Shown here: in pieces, positions 47,207-59,800 of the stretch
How positions within the stretch are numbered: position 1 is the stretch's first letter
How the letters are laid out: every line of letters begins with the position of its first letter
NCBI GenBank assembly: GCA_036346395.1
Contig: CM070599.1
Coordinates: 21,257,232-21,321,231 of the forward strand
Direction: 5' to 3'
DNA: 64,000 nt
Origin: Hsuehochloa calcarea
Lineage: Eukaryota > Streptophyta > Magnoliopsida > Poales > Poaceae
Position numbers and translations under genes: made by a program
Notes under the pieces: generated by a model
Database searches by the model: none
What the model was told of the DNA's origin: nothing
Seen by the model: only the letters and a program-made list of their open reading frames with translations

Positions 47207-47214
47207 CGCTTGAT

Positions 47215-48064
47215 AGTTTAGTTTTTGGGGTTGACGGTCTACTTCAGCTCTGGATGAAGGTTGGAATGTCTGAAATACTCTTTAGGTTCGGAATGTATGT
47301 TTGTGTATTGGTTTAGCGTAAATACGATTGTTTTGTAATTTTTTTAGAAATAAAATATGATTGTTTTTAAGTTTTTTTTTTCATAAAATATTGAAAACAA
47401 CAATCTATCAAAATTTCGCACTAGCGGATTAATGAGCTTGAATTAAAAAGGAAAATATATCGTAACACCTCAAGGGACCCGTCATTCGCTAGACGACGAG
47501 GACGGTCAGGAGGGTTTGGGGCGGCGGCGATTGACGAAAGGATGAGCTTGGTGGCATTGATTAGCGAGAGGCGGAACTGACCTTGGCGACGACTGGCAGG
47601 AGGACGAGCTCGGCGGCGTCGACCGGCGATAGGATGAGCTCGTCATTGAAACTGGCCGTGTCGACGACCGGCGGGAGGACTAGCTGGCGGCAGGGTCAAG
47701 AAGGTGGGGCAGTGGGGAGTCGCCGCACCTAGAGACGCGAGAGGCGTGAGAGCCTAATAGTGTCCGGTTCGTATTGGTTGGGTTCCAAAGGCAAACAGCC
47801 AACTCCCCGCAATAAGCTGCAAAAGCATATCCCACCCTACCTCCCCACTCGCCAGCCCCTCCACTTGCACGGATATATAGGTTGAATCACACTTCTCTTT
47901 TTGCAATTATTTGTTTAGAGTTTAGAACCACGACTACTGCACTAACGTACACGCTCTGACACTACACAGTACTTTCTCTCTAGCTAGAGAGATCAAGTTT
48001 ACAACAGCTGGATAAGAATACAACGCACCACCAATCATTGAGTATTGGATAACATACCAAACGG
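47215..48064. other. Spacer downstream of the WAK gene
   Basis: Holds a GC-rich degenerate repeat (about 47515-47720, words such as GGCGACGACCGGC and GGATGAGCTCG) and AT-rich sequence. It includes the 3' flank of the minus-strand kinase gene. No other gene seen. Confidence 0.4.
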
Positions 48065-51000
48065 CTAACGTGGTAGACCAACAGATGATATATACTCTTG
48101 CTCTGTACTATCACAGTTTGGGTTCTGTTGATATGTTAAATTTGCCCCTTCACCTGAAGCAATAGCCAATGAATGACAATTAGCTTTAGCCCTTGCTGAC
48201 ATCAACGCTTGCATCTCTTCATTTTCTCCCGGAGTGAGGTCGCGTGAGCTTGATCTTTTCGTTCTCAAGGACTGCAATGTCATCTCCACCTGTTTCATAG
48301 TTGGTCTTTCTTCACCTCGAAGCCTTAAACACATCTCTGCAAGACAAGCAACACTCTTGATCTCTTCCTCGGTCGCTTCTTCAAGAACTTGAGCAGAAAC
48401 TATTTCGTTAATTGGCCTCCTTTTTGCTTCCCAGAGGAAGTAATTGGACAAGTTTTGCTTTGAACCCGACTCACTTGTAAAAATAGGCTCCTTTCTAAGA
48501 AGCAGCTCCACAAGTACCACACCGAAACTGTAGACATCACTCTTCTCATTTAGCTGCCCAGTATGGTAATACTCGGGATCTAAGTAACCAAATGTGCCTT
48601 GCACATTTGTAACAACATGAGTTTGATCAATAGGAACCAATCTTGAAGCACCAAAATCTGAAATTTTAGCGGTGTAGTTACCATCTAAGAGTATATTAGA
48701 GGACTTCACATCACGATGAAACACCGATATTGAAGCTGCGGAATGGAGATAATGGAGAGCACCCGCAGTTTCAATAGCAATCCTTAGGCAGTCGTCCCAT
48801 GACAAAGAGAGCCCGTTATTTGAATCAGCATGAAGAATTTGAAATAATGAACCATTGGGGGATAAAATCGTATACTAATAATGGGACCTCAGTTTCAAGG
48901 CAACACCCGAAGAGCTTCACAATATTGCGATGATTGATCTGAGAGAGAATTGCAACCTCATTAATGAATTGATTAATCTCACCGTCCTCAATGACCCTGG
49001 ACTTTTTTATGGCCACCACACGTTGGTCGGATAAAATGCCTTTGTACACCATGCCATGTCCTCCACGCCCTAGGATGCGTGTGGAATCGAAGTTATTGGT
49101 TGCCTTTTCTAGCTCTTGTAAAGAGAAAATCTTTGTCTTGTCACTTGCGTTTTGGTCGGACGATATTAGTTGTTCCAGGAGAAGGCCATGGTTTTTCCGG
49201 AAGTACTTCTTTCTTGCTTGCTTTTGGACATATATTTTCCTTCTACGAAGAAGGAATATCACACTAAAGCTAAACAGTATAATTCCGAAGCCACCACTGA
49301 TAGCACCAATGATAATACCTACAATCATTACCTGCTCTGTAAGTGTTTTTTCTCGTGATTATCGTAGAAATACCTAGAAGGTAGGCTTACCCAACAGAAG
49401 ATTTTGTTTTGTACAACTGTAGCTTCCCAATCCTATAATATTATGGCACTGTCGGTTATCTGCAAATTACCAATATCCTGGTAAGGCATAAATTAAAGCA
49501 AATTCTATAACTATTTTGTGCTACTTGGTAGAGATACTTGTGTGTTTGGGTGAGATATAACCTTTACAACCACTTTGGACATATGGATTTCCTCGGAAGC
49601 CGTCGGAGCAATTGCAGCGGTAACCAATGTAGGCTTCATCTGTCGTCCAGACTGGTATACACGTGCTGTTGGCACTAACACAGGCATATTTAGATATATC
49701 CCGCTTTGCCTCCTGACAGGATAAATTGGCAACAGCAAAATGCAAATAACCTGCTTGCCCATCAACAACATAAAGACTTTCTGCTCTCGACGTGCCGTAG
49801 ACATATCCCTCTTGGTCGTCGGGTTCCTTGAATTTGATAATCCCTTCGGCAACATCTATTTCAGTCACCACGGTATAACTGTCCAGTTGGAGGGAAGGTG
49901 ATGACGCCGTATTTGTGCAGTTTAGGTGGAATTGTTCGCTTGCAAAGCAACCATCTTCCAAGCCAAATGGAAATTCAAACTTGACGTCTCCACAATGTTG
50001 GGCACAGTTAGCTCTCCTTTGATTTGGATTATACCCTGCTTTAACCAAATACATAGTCATAACTCATGAGCATTACAGTGAAATTTTCAAGTGTGGTTCT
50101 GAAAAAAATTATTTAAGAAATTGGAAATGAGACACCTGTGCCAATAAAAATGTATGGCACTCAGAAATTATCAACGAAAACGGGTCTCTTTGCAAAATTC
50201 TGTAGCAAAAGGTAGTTACTTTGATAATTTTCAAAGCAAATTGGAAATGAGACATCTTTACAGTGAATTTCCCTAAAAGTAAATGAACTCTCTATATTAA
50301 GTGTTGGCTATTTGGAATGTAGGTGGTACCTTTGTCATGTAAGCACCCATGGCGAACATAGGGATTTCCTGCATAGCCTGGATTGCACCTGCAGTAGTAC
50401 CCGAAAGAGGCTTCCCTGCACCTGCTGTTGCTGCTGACACAGGCATAGCTTGTGCTATTCACAGCGCTGGCACAGCTTGGTTGATCCATAATACTCCGTG
50501 TGAGGACTGCATACTCAGTTGCTACAGTGATCTCATCCCATAAGGAGCATCTATTGGAGTGTGTTTCCAAGCTGCCATTGCTGTGCCGGACAAATTTAAG
50601 ATGAAAGGAACGAAAAGCATTCCGCAGATAGATGCGGCAACAGCCAGAGCCGTTACAGTTCTGTCTAGCCATGGTCTCCAAGATATCTGAGCTGGTGCAA
50701 GCAGATGTGCAAACAAGCACGGTTGTGTCTGAGTTGCGATCAACCAAGTATGCATCAAAATTGCAACCGGTGATATTTAGTGCGGCATAATCAAAAATAA
50801 AAGTTGTATCCGGTGTTGTCCAGTACATGTCGTAAATATCAACACCGGATCTCATGGGGATGGATTGGGACAGATTGATGCTAATCCTCGTGCTTTGGAA
50901 AATTGATTGGGTATCATTGGTAATAATATCATTGACTACCTCGCTGATGGCGTCATTTAAAAAGAGCTTGGGAGGCTGACTGGTGTCGTTGCAAATAAGA

Positions 51001-51224
51001 TTGAAGTCGGGGTTGCGGTAGCAGCCAGATCCACCGATGCCGAAGGGATATTGGAAGGTTATATTGCCACAACTCTTTCGGCAATCAGCGAGGGTGGTGG
51101 CAGATGAAACTGCGCCATTTTCCAGATCTTGGCTTCTCAGGACGCTGGACGCCTGCTGCACCATCTGTGTCCACAGTAGTGCAAATGGGAGCACACAGAA
51201 GGTTGCATCAGCTAGGAGACCCAT
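48065..51224 (-). CDS. Wall-associated receptor kinase (WAK-like), one frame-disrupting base
   Basis: Three exons on the minus strand: 51224-50330, 50035-49562 and 49336-48065, each junction with GT/AG and matching phase. Without one extra base the length would be 879 residues, normal for a WAK. Exon 1: start ATG at 51224 (the codon at 51233 is TTG), hydrophobic signal, galacturonan-binding GUB_WAK region (CGNITFQYPFGIGGSGC), EGF-like Cys-rich end (YYCRCNPGYAGNPY). Exon 2 repeats this plan (CGDVKFEFPFGLEDGC; YRCNCSDGFRGNPY). Exon 3: membrane segment at about residues 460-485, kinase with GRGGHG loop, VAIKK, HRDVKSSN and DFGAS, so an active RD kinase type. A run of five G at plus 48857-48861 (four expected) shifts the frame between the N- and C-lobes. 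Such kinases bind pectin and signal in growth and defence. It is either a recent pseudogene or a sequence error. Confidence 0.88.
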
Positions 51225-51420
51225 CACCAGCAATTGTCTTCCACGATTCAGAAGCCTGAAATTTTTTTGAGGTTCAGTGCAGGCATTTCGATGTGAAGAT
51301 CAAGCTGTGAACTATCAAAAAGGATAGCTTGTTACAGCACACGACCTAGGAGGCACGGTTATGATCATGCAGGGGCCACAACCAGCATGGCATAGTGCCT
51401 AATTCTCCATGGTTGGGCGG
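51225..51420. other. 5' flank of the WAK gene
   Basis: Holds the presumed promoter and leader. A TTTCAG just before 51240 (minus strand) could be a splice acceptor for an upstream leader intron. No TATA box is clear. Confidence 0.35.
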
Positions 51421-51639
51421 TGTTATTTGTTATCCTTTAGTTGGTTTGTTCTCCTGTAGGTTGTTTTCGTCTATTGGAGAGATTTCTATCTATTAGCTAG
51501 AGAGTTTGATTTGATTAGGACTCCACTAAATTGGTTTGTCATGAGTCTTCCTGTACATAAAGGAGGGCTTGATTGTGTTCGAAATAAAGTAAAAGTGTAT
51601 GTATTCACCCTTCTTCTACTGGCCTTCGGACCCATAACA
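51421..51639 (+). mobile_element. Short solo LTR (Copia-like)
   Basis: Begins TGTTATTTG and ends CCATAACA, with a 6-bp terminal inverted repeat TGTTAT/ATAACA. ACATAAAGGAGGG lies in the position of a promoter/start region. At 219 bases it is typical of short-LTR Copia lineages. Flanking 5-mers (GGCGG and TTAGA) differ, so no target duplication is seen. It lies about 200 bases upstream of the WAK start codon. Confidence 0.55.
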
Positions 51640-51783
51640 TTAGATGGGTTTGAGTGGTGGTTTACAAAGCTGCATAATTGATAAGTTCCTTGATGAATTG
51701 GCTAGTTGATGCACAAAATAAACTTCATTACCAATTCCAAAATGGAGGCAATTCAAATATAGAAGGAAGGATGAAAAAAACTG

Positions 51784-51935
51784 GAGTAGATCCTAGATGG
51801 CCCTTCGTGTTTAACCCTGTGATTGGAAGTTCAGATATTAGGGAATTTTGCCTGATTGCATGGTTGTGGATTTACCTGGACAAATAACAAAGCATACCCC
51901 ACTTATAAAAATGGATAGGATCCTAATGAGTACAG
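51784..51935 (+). pseudogene. LINE endonuclease fragment
   Basis: Codons read DPRWPFVFNPVIGSSDIRE and, in another frame, GCGFTWTNNKAYPTYK followed by DRILMST after a frameshift. This resembles the apurinic-endonuclease region of plant L1-type LINEs (FTWTN...DR motif). Only about 50 residues are left, and no RT is found nearby. Confidence 0.55.
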
Positions 51936-53538
51936 CAAAAGAGAGTTTATGCCCTTTTAAGCACCGCTCGGAATGAAGGATTCTCAGATAAATTTCCTTA
52001 ATTTCAAACAGGGCCTAAGTTTATGTTAAACCTTTAGAAAGTGTATTTTCTGATCGTACACCTCGTGTTATTGGCACTGGTTAAAAAAAATGCTTAAACA
52101 TCAGTCTACTTTCAAGTTTGAGTTGTGCTGGTTCTAGAGACATGGCCTGGATGATGATTTATATAAAGGGGAATTTCATTAGGAATGATTTTATATATAA
52201 AAAAAAGGGTCTAGCGATTGTTTGAAAAATCTTCTTATAAGCTAAGGCGACCTTTTCTCAAGAAAGTTTAAGAGATAAGAGGCTTCTCTAATTGGATCAG
52301 TAAAATTGTGGGAGGGAAAAGTGTAGGAACCAAAAGACAATAACTTAAGAGACTGTCTATGTGTAAGTTGTTTGAAAATTTGTTATTTTTTAGTCACTTG
52401 TTCCCACATTTAGATTTCCATCTAACGGCACGAAAAAACATTACAAAAAATAGAAATTCTAAACTAGACAAAAGTAAATCTAGGTGAACCCTACAAATAC
52501 AAAAAAATAGAAAACAAATACAAAAATAAATATATCTAAAAGTTACAGTAGAGCTGTGCTAAAATTGCACATCACTTAATACTGTAATTTTAGACTTAGT
52601 ACTATGCAACTGTAGATAACTCTTGAATAAGAAATTTTTAGGCCATTGAAAATTAGCAAATCCGATACCTTAATAGGACTGGAGAGCTAATTCCACTTCT
52701 GCTGGAAAGATGCTCGTCCTTACATCAATATGTGAAGTTGCGATATGGAACTACTTTGTCTACGGAAGATTATTTGGACTTTGGAGAAAGCAAGAAGTAT
52801 GAAAAGATTGATATGACTCTTTGAACAGTTCTCAGGGTTTAATATTAACTCTCATAATGTGATTTTTGTCCTACAGGGGAAGCTCAACGGAGGCAAGAGC
52901 TCCATGCAGATTTGTACTGCGGTAAAACTGCTGTAAAACTGGCAATCTTCCATTCAAATATTTGCTTGCTCTGTAAGAGGTTCCGGAGAATGGAGAATGC
53001 ATCTGGGCTGTGGGGAAATTTGATTAGAAACAAATACCATAGGGGTTAAAACACCATCTCAGTGTACTGCCAAAGCAAGCTAGGAATTCTTAGTTTTGTC
53101 GTGTCTGAATAATTCTCGTTTTTTCTTGATTGAAAGAAAAAAGATATTTTCTACAGCTGCTGTTCCAGAAAATTGGGTGATGGAGAAAGCAATATATCGA
53201 TATGAAAAACATTTATACGTGCACGCACCTTTGAGATTCATGGCAAACGACTGAAGGTCTGGTGTCTTTACTTGGCGGGAGAAGAAGTAGCTTCAGTATG
53301 GTGCACGCTTGGCTATCAAACTCCTTGTGACTGTTTATAGTTTGGTCCTGTTCGAGGGACAGAAGATTACTTTATGCGAAGTGCTTGATGCTTTTCCAAA
53401 GTGAAAGGCAAACTTTTTAAAATAAATAGTCATATTCGCAACCATCCACTCCTCCACTTGTATTGCTTTAATCTCTCTCTCTCTCTTGCAAAATTCTGTC
53501 TTCAGAAAGCAGTGAAGTACTAATCTTAGTTAAAGCAT
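51936..53538. other. Unassigned AT-rich sequence
   Basis: No gene, element end or RNA gene is recognised. A (TC)n run lies near 53472-53486. Part may be decayed LINE sequence following the endonuclease scrap. Confidence 0.4.
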
Positions 53539-53690
53539 TACATAAAGCATGACTTAAAAAGAATCCTTCCTCCATTGCATGAAAAACAGAATATTACATA
53601 AAGAATGACTTAAAAAGAATCCTTCATCCATTGCATGAAAAACGGAATATTAGATAAAGCATGACTTAAAAAGAATCCTTCCTCCTTTTC
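53539..53690. repeat. 56-bp tandem repeat, about 2.7 copies
   Basis: Units start at 53539, 53595 and 53651, with core CATGACTTAAAAAGAATCC. The copies differ by only a few bases. Confidence 0.9.
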
Positions 53691-54725
53691 AGAACATTAG
53701 TCTATGAATCAAGAATTTACTCTCTCCATTTTTTATTTGATTTTATTGACTTTTCGTGGTCTCCGAGTAGTGATTTTAACCGTGACTTTTCGTGGTCTAG
53801 CTATGCTCTCTCCAGCTTGCTTTGCAACAACCGTGCGTGTGTGCTTTTGCCATGAGCGTGGAGAAAATGATTATCGACGAGTTAAATACTACAATATCTC
53901 TCGTCTTTGGGGGATATCGTGTGAACGATACGCTTTAGGCATGGGAAAAAGACTTTTTGACCTAATTCGATGTTTTCTTTTGGTTGGACAGAAGAGTCTG
54001 TCTCGATTTAGGCATGTGTTGCTATTTTTGGAGCTTTTACAGTAACGAAAATGGCCAGATGTTGACTTTTATATATATATATATAAATAAGGACGTAAAT
54101 GGTAAATTGCGGAAATAAGTGGGTCGACTGTAATTAACGAATAACACTGATGCATATGGCATGCCTAAATTTATCAACTGAAAATTTCCATACAACATAT
54201 TCTTCCAAGCAAACATTGGAAGTGGCTGTGCTCTAGGGGAAGAAAAAAAATCCAGAGTTTCGGAAGTTCGGATGGAACAATTAACAAGTTAGTTTGGTTG
54301 GTTGATGCGTCTAGTAGACTATGTTATTGTGCCATATGTGAACTCGTGGAACCCACTTATCTGCAGGCTCTGTAGTTTGTCGTCTTCATCTGACATACCT
54401 TCGTACCTCATCCCTACATATGTAAACAATCAAAGCACCAAACCCACCATTAAATTGCTCGTCGCTGCTTCCCCTGCGTGCCCTGTTTGCTATCCATCGA
54501 CATAGTGAACATACCCTTTAAAGCTTAACTACTAGTGCTGCACTATTCGGTGGCAGATTGGATAACTTAGTGCCTCCTTGATCAGGACTACGTTAGGAGT
54601 CTCTCAACCGGCCTACTGAAATCTAAGGGTTCAGATAAAGTGCTGCGCTTCAGCAAAAATGCTGTAGTACCGTGCAGTGCCACTGTAGCAAACTAGTAAT
54701 ACTGTACGCACCATACCGCTCTGTA
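53691..54725. other. Unassigned sequence with MITE-like words
   Basis: TTACTCTCTCCATTTTTTA near 53717 and a repeated GACTTTTCGTGGTC recall a Stowaway-type end, without a partner. A (TA)n run lies at about 54072-54086. No gene is called; the open frame at 53704-54045 has no domain. Confidence 0.35.
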
Positions 54726-55038
54726 TGTAACAATTTGATTTTCAGTTTATAAACAGTAAATTCAGAATTGGATTTTGTTTTCAAAAGCTCTCAAAATTCA
54801 AGTTTTGTCTCAGTTTCAAATTGTCAAAATCTTCAATTTTTAAACCCCATTCTCTCTCTCCCATGTTTTTCTTCCCTCCGCCGCCTAGCCGCGCTCTGCC
54901 ATGCCAGCCAGCGCGCGCCGCCTCAGTTCCCAGCTCGCTTTGCCGCCTCGCCTCAGGCCCGGCTTCCCGCTCCTCGCTCCTCAAGGCGCAAGGCCAACAA
55001 GACGATTCGCTCCCGCCCCGCTCTCGCGCCCAAATTCT

Positions 55039-55564
55039 TGTTAGTGATGTGCCCAAGAGGCAATCATAAACAATTCGGGTTTATGGGCTAAGAGAGATAT
55101 TGATCCATATGGGACTAGAGTTCTATTGGGCCTACAACGTGGAAGCCCATTAGGATGCTCTATAAATATGGAGGCGAGGTCACAGCGCATTCGCACGAAA
55201 CCCCGCCGCCACCTTCCCTTAGCCGTATCCCGAAACCCTAGCGGGCGCGCGGTGCTAGCACACCAACGACGGCGCTCCATCCCGAACGTGTGGACTCCGT
55301 GGAGGCACCGCCGTTGTTCTTCTGGTCTTTGATTGGCTTAAAAGCGCAAGGCTATTGCGTAGGACTCGAGGAGGAGACATTCGATTCGGCAACGATCGAT
55401 CGTTCCTTCTTCATCAACACGCATCTACGTTGGACCGGCCGCTCCAACTCTTCTTCATTGCGCAAAGGCATCTAGTGGTAACTATCCATGACTCCCTTAC
55501 ACGTATGTTTTCTGGTTGAACACGGTAGAAGATCAATTGTTGTAGCTAGCGTAGCCTACCTGTT
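55039..55564 (+). repeat. 5' LTR of the Angela-like element (matched part)
   Basis: Aligns with 61777-62303 with scattered differences and then diverges. TATAAATA lies at 55161-55168. The true LTR may reach further: Angela/BARE LTRs are usually about 1.7-1.8 kb, and the gag start lies 1.8 kb from the LTR start. Confidence 0.75.
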
Positions 55565-56863
55565 AGATGATGTGTTGATTGTAGTAGATGCGATCTATTA
55601 CCGTTCTTATGCTAGTTTCATGTGATGGATCTTTCGGTGCACGGGTTGATTAGATCAATCGGTCATAAGGGGTTGAAATATGTATGAGTTGATAGCATCA
55701 TATGGCCAAAAGATTAGTTCGTGCTCTTCTTTTGATGTACGCGCGACTTGCCCCTACCGGCCGGAATCACCATCGGGCTAATCACGCGACAGATCAATAG
55801 ATCGAGCCAACAGATCGAGGTCTTGTGTTGCGCTCCTCAAGAATACCGATTGCGATGATCAATGTGATTGATCTAATGAAAATTGAGACATTTTGAATGG
55901 CTCGGATTTGGGTTGATTTGATCGGCCCGATGAGATTTTCATAGTGATTTCATAGATGTGATCTATGTAATTCCGTGAATGCGTACACGCATAGATTGTT
56001 ATACAAACACATTCTTGTCAGGACGGTAGAATGCGTTCTACGCTTAACTTGTTTTTGCAGGGAATGATGTGAATAGTATGGCATAGATGTATATGTGATG
56101 CATGTATGTTTTTGCGGCCTGTGTGTCGTATTAATCACAGCTGGGTTGAGGCTGTTCTTTAATTGTATAACGACCTGCGTGTCGACTTGTGATGCTTGAG
56201 CTCCTCATGTAATTCATTTGCTAGCATGATGACAAAAGAGGACAGGAAGTGTGGCGAAGGACATCACCGTGGAACCATGTGATGGCGACCACTTCGATTC
56301 AAAAGGCCATACCATTCACAGTTTAATGTGATTATATGCATGTGATGTTTATTTCCTGTCATAGTATTCTTTCATGCCATACCTGTAGAGGATGTATTTT
56401 TATGACAAAATAGCTTCTCTCATAAAAATTAAGAATTTATTTGATACCCTTCCAATTAATGCGCCTATAAGAATTACGATCATTAGTACCACCAATTTTC
56501 TTGATCTAATAGGGTGGATATCGGACATCCACATGCATAGTATTGGTTTACTTGACAAGGCTATCAAATTGGATTTGGGCCTTGGGGCATGGTGTTGGGA
56601 GCCGGGGCATTGGGTGCCACCCAACAAACAAGAGTCACATAAGATGTGATTAGCAAGCTTTGCTTACCTATGTCACTAGGTTTCTAGCGGTGATGCCAAA
56701 GCTCACTAGAACTTAGATGAACATGGATCTTGACCACTATATATCGTTAGAGGGAAGACGATTACAAAACATATAGTGGGAGTGTCTTTTATTAAATTGT
56801 TTAATGGAAGATCAATCATGAACATAGTGCTGAACTTTGCTTGTTTATTTTCTGTTGTAGATT
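55565..56863 (+). other. Leader or LTR remainder before gag
   Basis: 1.3 kb without a gene. It may be untranslated leader or the rest of the 5' LTR. The open frame at 56392-56649 has no domain. Confidence 0.4.
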
Positions 56864-59800
56864 ATGGCTGCTTCTAGTAACAATTCTGGTTTTAACTTGC
56901 GATCTGTTCTTGAGAAAGAAAAACTCAATGGAACGAATTTTATTGATTGGTACCGCAACCTGAGAATTGTTCTCAGACAAGAAAAAAAGGAATACGTTCT
57001 TGAGCAACCCTACCCCGATGAACTCCCTGAGGGTGCAAACGCTGCCACCGCAGCTTATGAGAAGCAATCGCAATGATTCACTCGACGTTAGCTATCTCAT
57101 GCTTGCTACCATGTCCTCTCGAGCTTGAAGCATTATGAGAATGCGGATGCTCACACTATGATTGAAGGATCATGTGGCATGTTTGAGAACCAAGCTAGGA
57201 CCGAGAGGTTTAACATCTCAAAGTCCTTGTTTGCGTGCAAGCTGGCGGAAGGTAGTCCAATCAGTCCTCATGTGATCAAGATGATTGGTTACATTGAGAG
57301 CTTGGAGAAGCTTGGTTCTCCCCTTAATCCTGATCTGGCTACGGATGTTGTTCTTCAATCGCTCCCTCCGAGCTATGAGCAGTTCATTATGACTTTTCAT
57401 ATGAATAGCATGAAGAAATCATTGACTGAATTGCATGGGATGCTTAAGACAGCAGAGGAAAGCATTAAGAAAAACACCAATCATGTGATGATGGTTCAGA
57501 AGGAGAATAAAAAAAGAAAGCATTGGACGCCCAAAGGCAAAGGCAAAGGAAAAGGAAAGGTTCCTAATGAGCACCCTAGCTCTAAGCCAAAGCCAAATGG
57601 GAAGGTTAAATCTGGCCCTTCTCCTGATGATGAATGCTACCACTGCCATGTCAAGGCTCATTGGTCTAGGAATTGTAAGAAATACTTGGAGGATCTAAAA
57701 AAGAAGAAGGGAAGCGAGACTTCTGCTTCAGGTATAAATATTATAGAAATTAATCTTGCAATTTCTTCTGATGAATCTTGGGTATTTGATACCGGATCGA
57801 TGATTCATACTTGCAAATCGTTGCGAGGTCTAAGAAGGACTAGAAGTTTTGCGAGGCGAGTTGGACGTATGTGTCGGCAATGGAGCAAAGGTTGTCAGAT
57901 CGGTGTCGCACTTATCACTTGTCATTACCTTCAGGATTAGTTTTGGAATTAAATAATTGTTATTACATTGCAGCATTGAGTAAGAACATTATCTCTTCTT
58001 CATGTTTGGAGGAAGATGGTGGTTATGAGTTCGTAATAAAGACCAAACGTTGTTCTATTTATTTGAATAATATACTCTATGCACATTGTCCATTGTTGAA
58101 TGGGTTATATGTTCTTGATCTTGAGGATAAGCCTGTCTATAATATTAATGCAAAGAGGTCGCGCCTAATGATTTGAATCCCGCTTTTATTTGGCATTGTC
58201 GCTTAGGTCATATAAATGAGAAACGCATAGAGAAGCTCCATAAAGATGGTCTACTCAACTCATTTGATTTTGAATCATTTGAGACATCCGAGTCTTGTTT
58301 ACTTGGCAAGATGACAAAGGCGCCTTTCACCGGTCATAGTGAGAGGGCAAGTGACTTATTGGGACTTGTACATACCGATGTATGTGGACCAATGAGCTCA
58401 ATAGCCAGAGGTGGTTTTCAGTATTTCATTACTTTTACCGATGACTTTAGTAGATATGGATACGTCTACTTAATGAGGCACAAGTCTGAATCGTTTGAAA
58501 AGTTCAAAGAATTTCATAATGAAGTACAAAATCAGCTAGGTAAGACAATTAAAATTCTGCGATCTGATCGTGGAGGTGAATATTTGAGCCATGAATTTGG
58601 TGAACATCTAAAACAGTGTGGAATTGTTCCACACCGACTCACCGCACGCCTCAGTGGAACGGGGTATCTGAACGGAGGAACCGGACCTTGTTAGACATGG
58701 TTCGGTCAATGATGAGCCAATCCGATCTTCCATTGTCCTTCTGGGGATATGCTCTAGAAACTGCTGCGTTTACACTAAACAGAGTTCCATCTAAATCAGT
58801 GGAAAGGACACCATACGAGAAATGGACCGGGAAACGTCCTGGATTGTCTTTCCTTAAGATATGGGGTTGTGAGACTTATGTGAAACGTTTGACGTCTGAT
58901 AAGCTCCATCCTAAATCTTATAAATGCTTCTTTGTTGGATATCCTAGGGAAACCAAATGATATTATTTTTACAATCGTGAAGAAGGCAAAGTGTTTGTCG
59001 CTCGGAACGGTGTCTTTTTGGAAAAGGAGTTTCTTTCAAAAGGTGTTAGTGGGAGCAAGGTGTAGCTTGAAGAAATTCGGGAAACATCTGAAAATGTTTC
59101 AGCTCCTATTGAACCTCAACAGGATGTACAAGATGTTGTACAACCGGTTATGGAGGCACCGCCCCCACGTAGATCTACAAGGGCACGTCGCGTAACTGGA
59201 AAGTTCACGCTCCTAACTACGGGACAACGCGACATATTGTTATTGGACAATGATGAGCCCAAGAGCTACACGAAAGCAATGATGGGACCAAACTCTGAAA
59301 AATGGCTTGGAGCCATGAGGTCCGAAATAGAATCCATGCATGATAATCAAGTTTGGAACTTGGTGGATCCACCTGATGGTGTAAAAACTATTGAGTGTAA
59401 ATGGGTTTTTAAGAAAAAGATATACATGGATGGAAATATTCACATCTATAAGGCACGATTGGTGGTGAAAGGTTTCAAGCAAATTAAAGGTGTTGATTAT
59501 GATGAGACGTTTTCGCCCGTCGCTATGCTAAAGTCTATTCGGATCCTCCTAGCGATTGCCGCCTATTTCGACTACTTAGATTTGGCGATGGATGTCAAAA
59601 CGGCTTTCCTAAATGGAAATCTAAGCGAGGATGTGTACATGACACAGCCTGAGGGTTTTATTGATCCGGAAAATGCTGGGAGAATATGCAAGCTTCAGAA
59701 GTCCATTTATGGATTGAAGCAAGCATCTCGGTGTTGGAATCTTCGTTTTGATGAAGCAGTCAAAGGGCTTGGTTTCATCAAGAATGAAGAAGAGCCTTGT

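Noticed and set aside
51233..51233. WAK start codon at 51233
   Set aside because: The codon there is TTG; the first in-frame ATG is at 51224, in front of the signal peptide.
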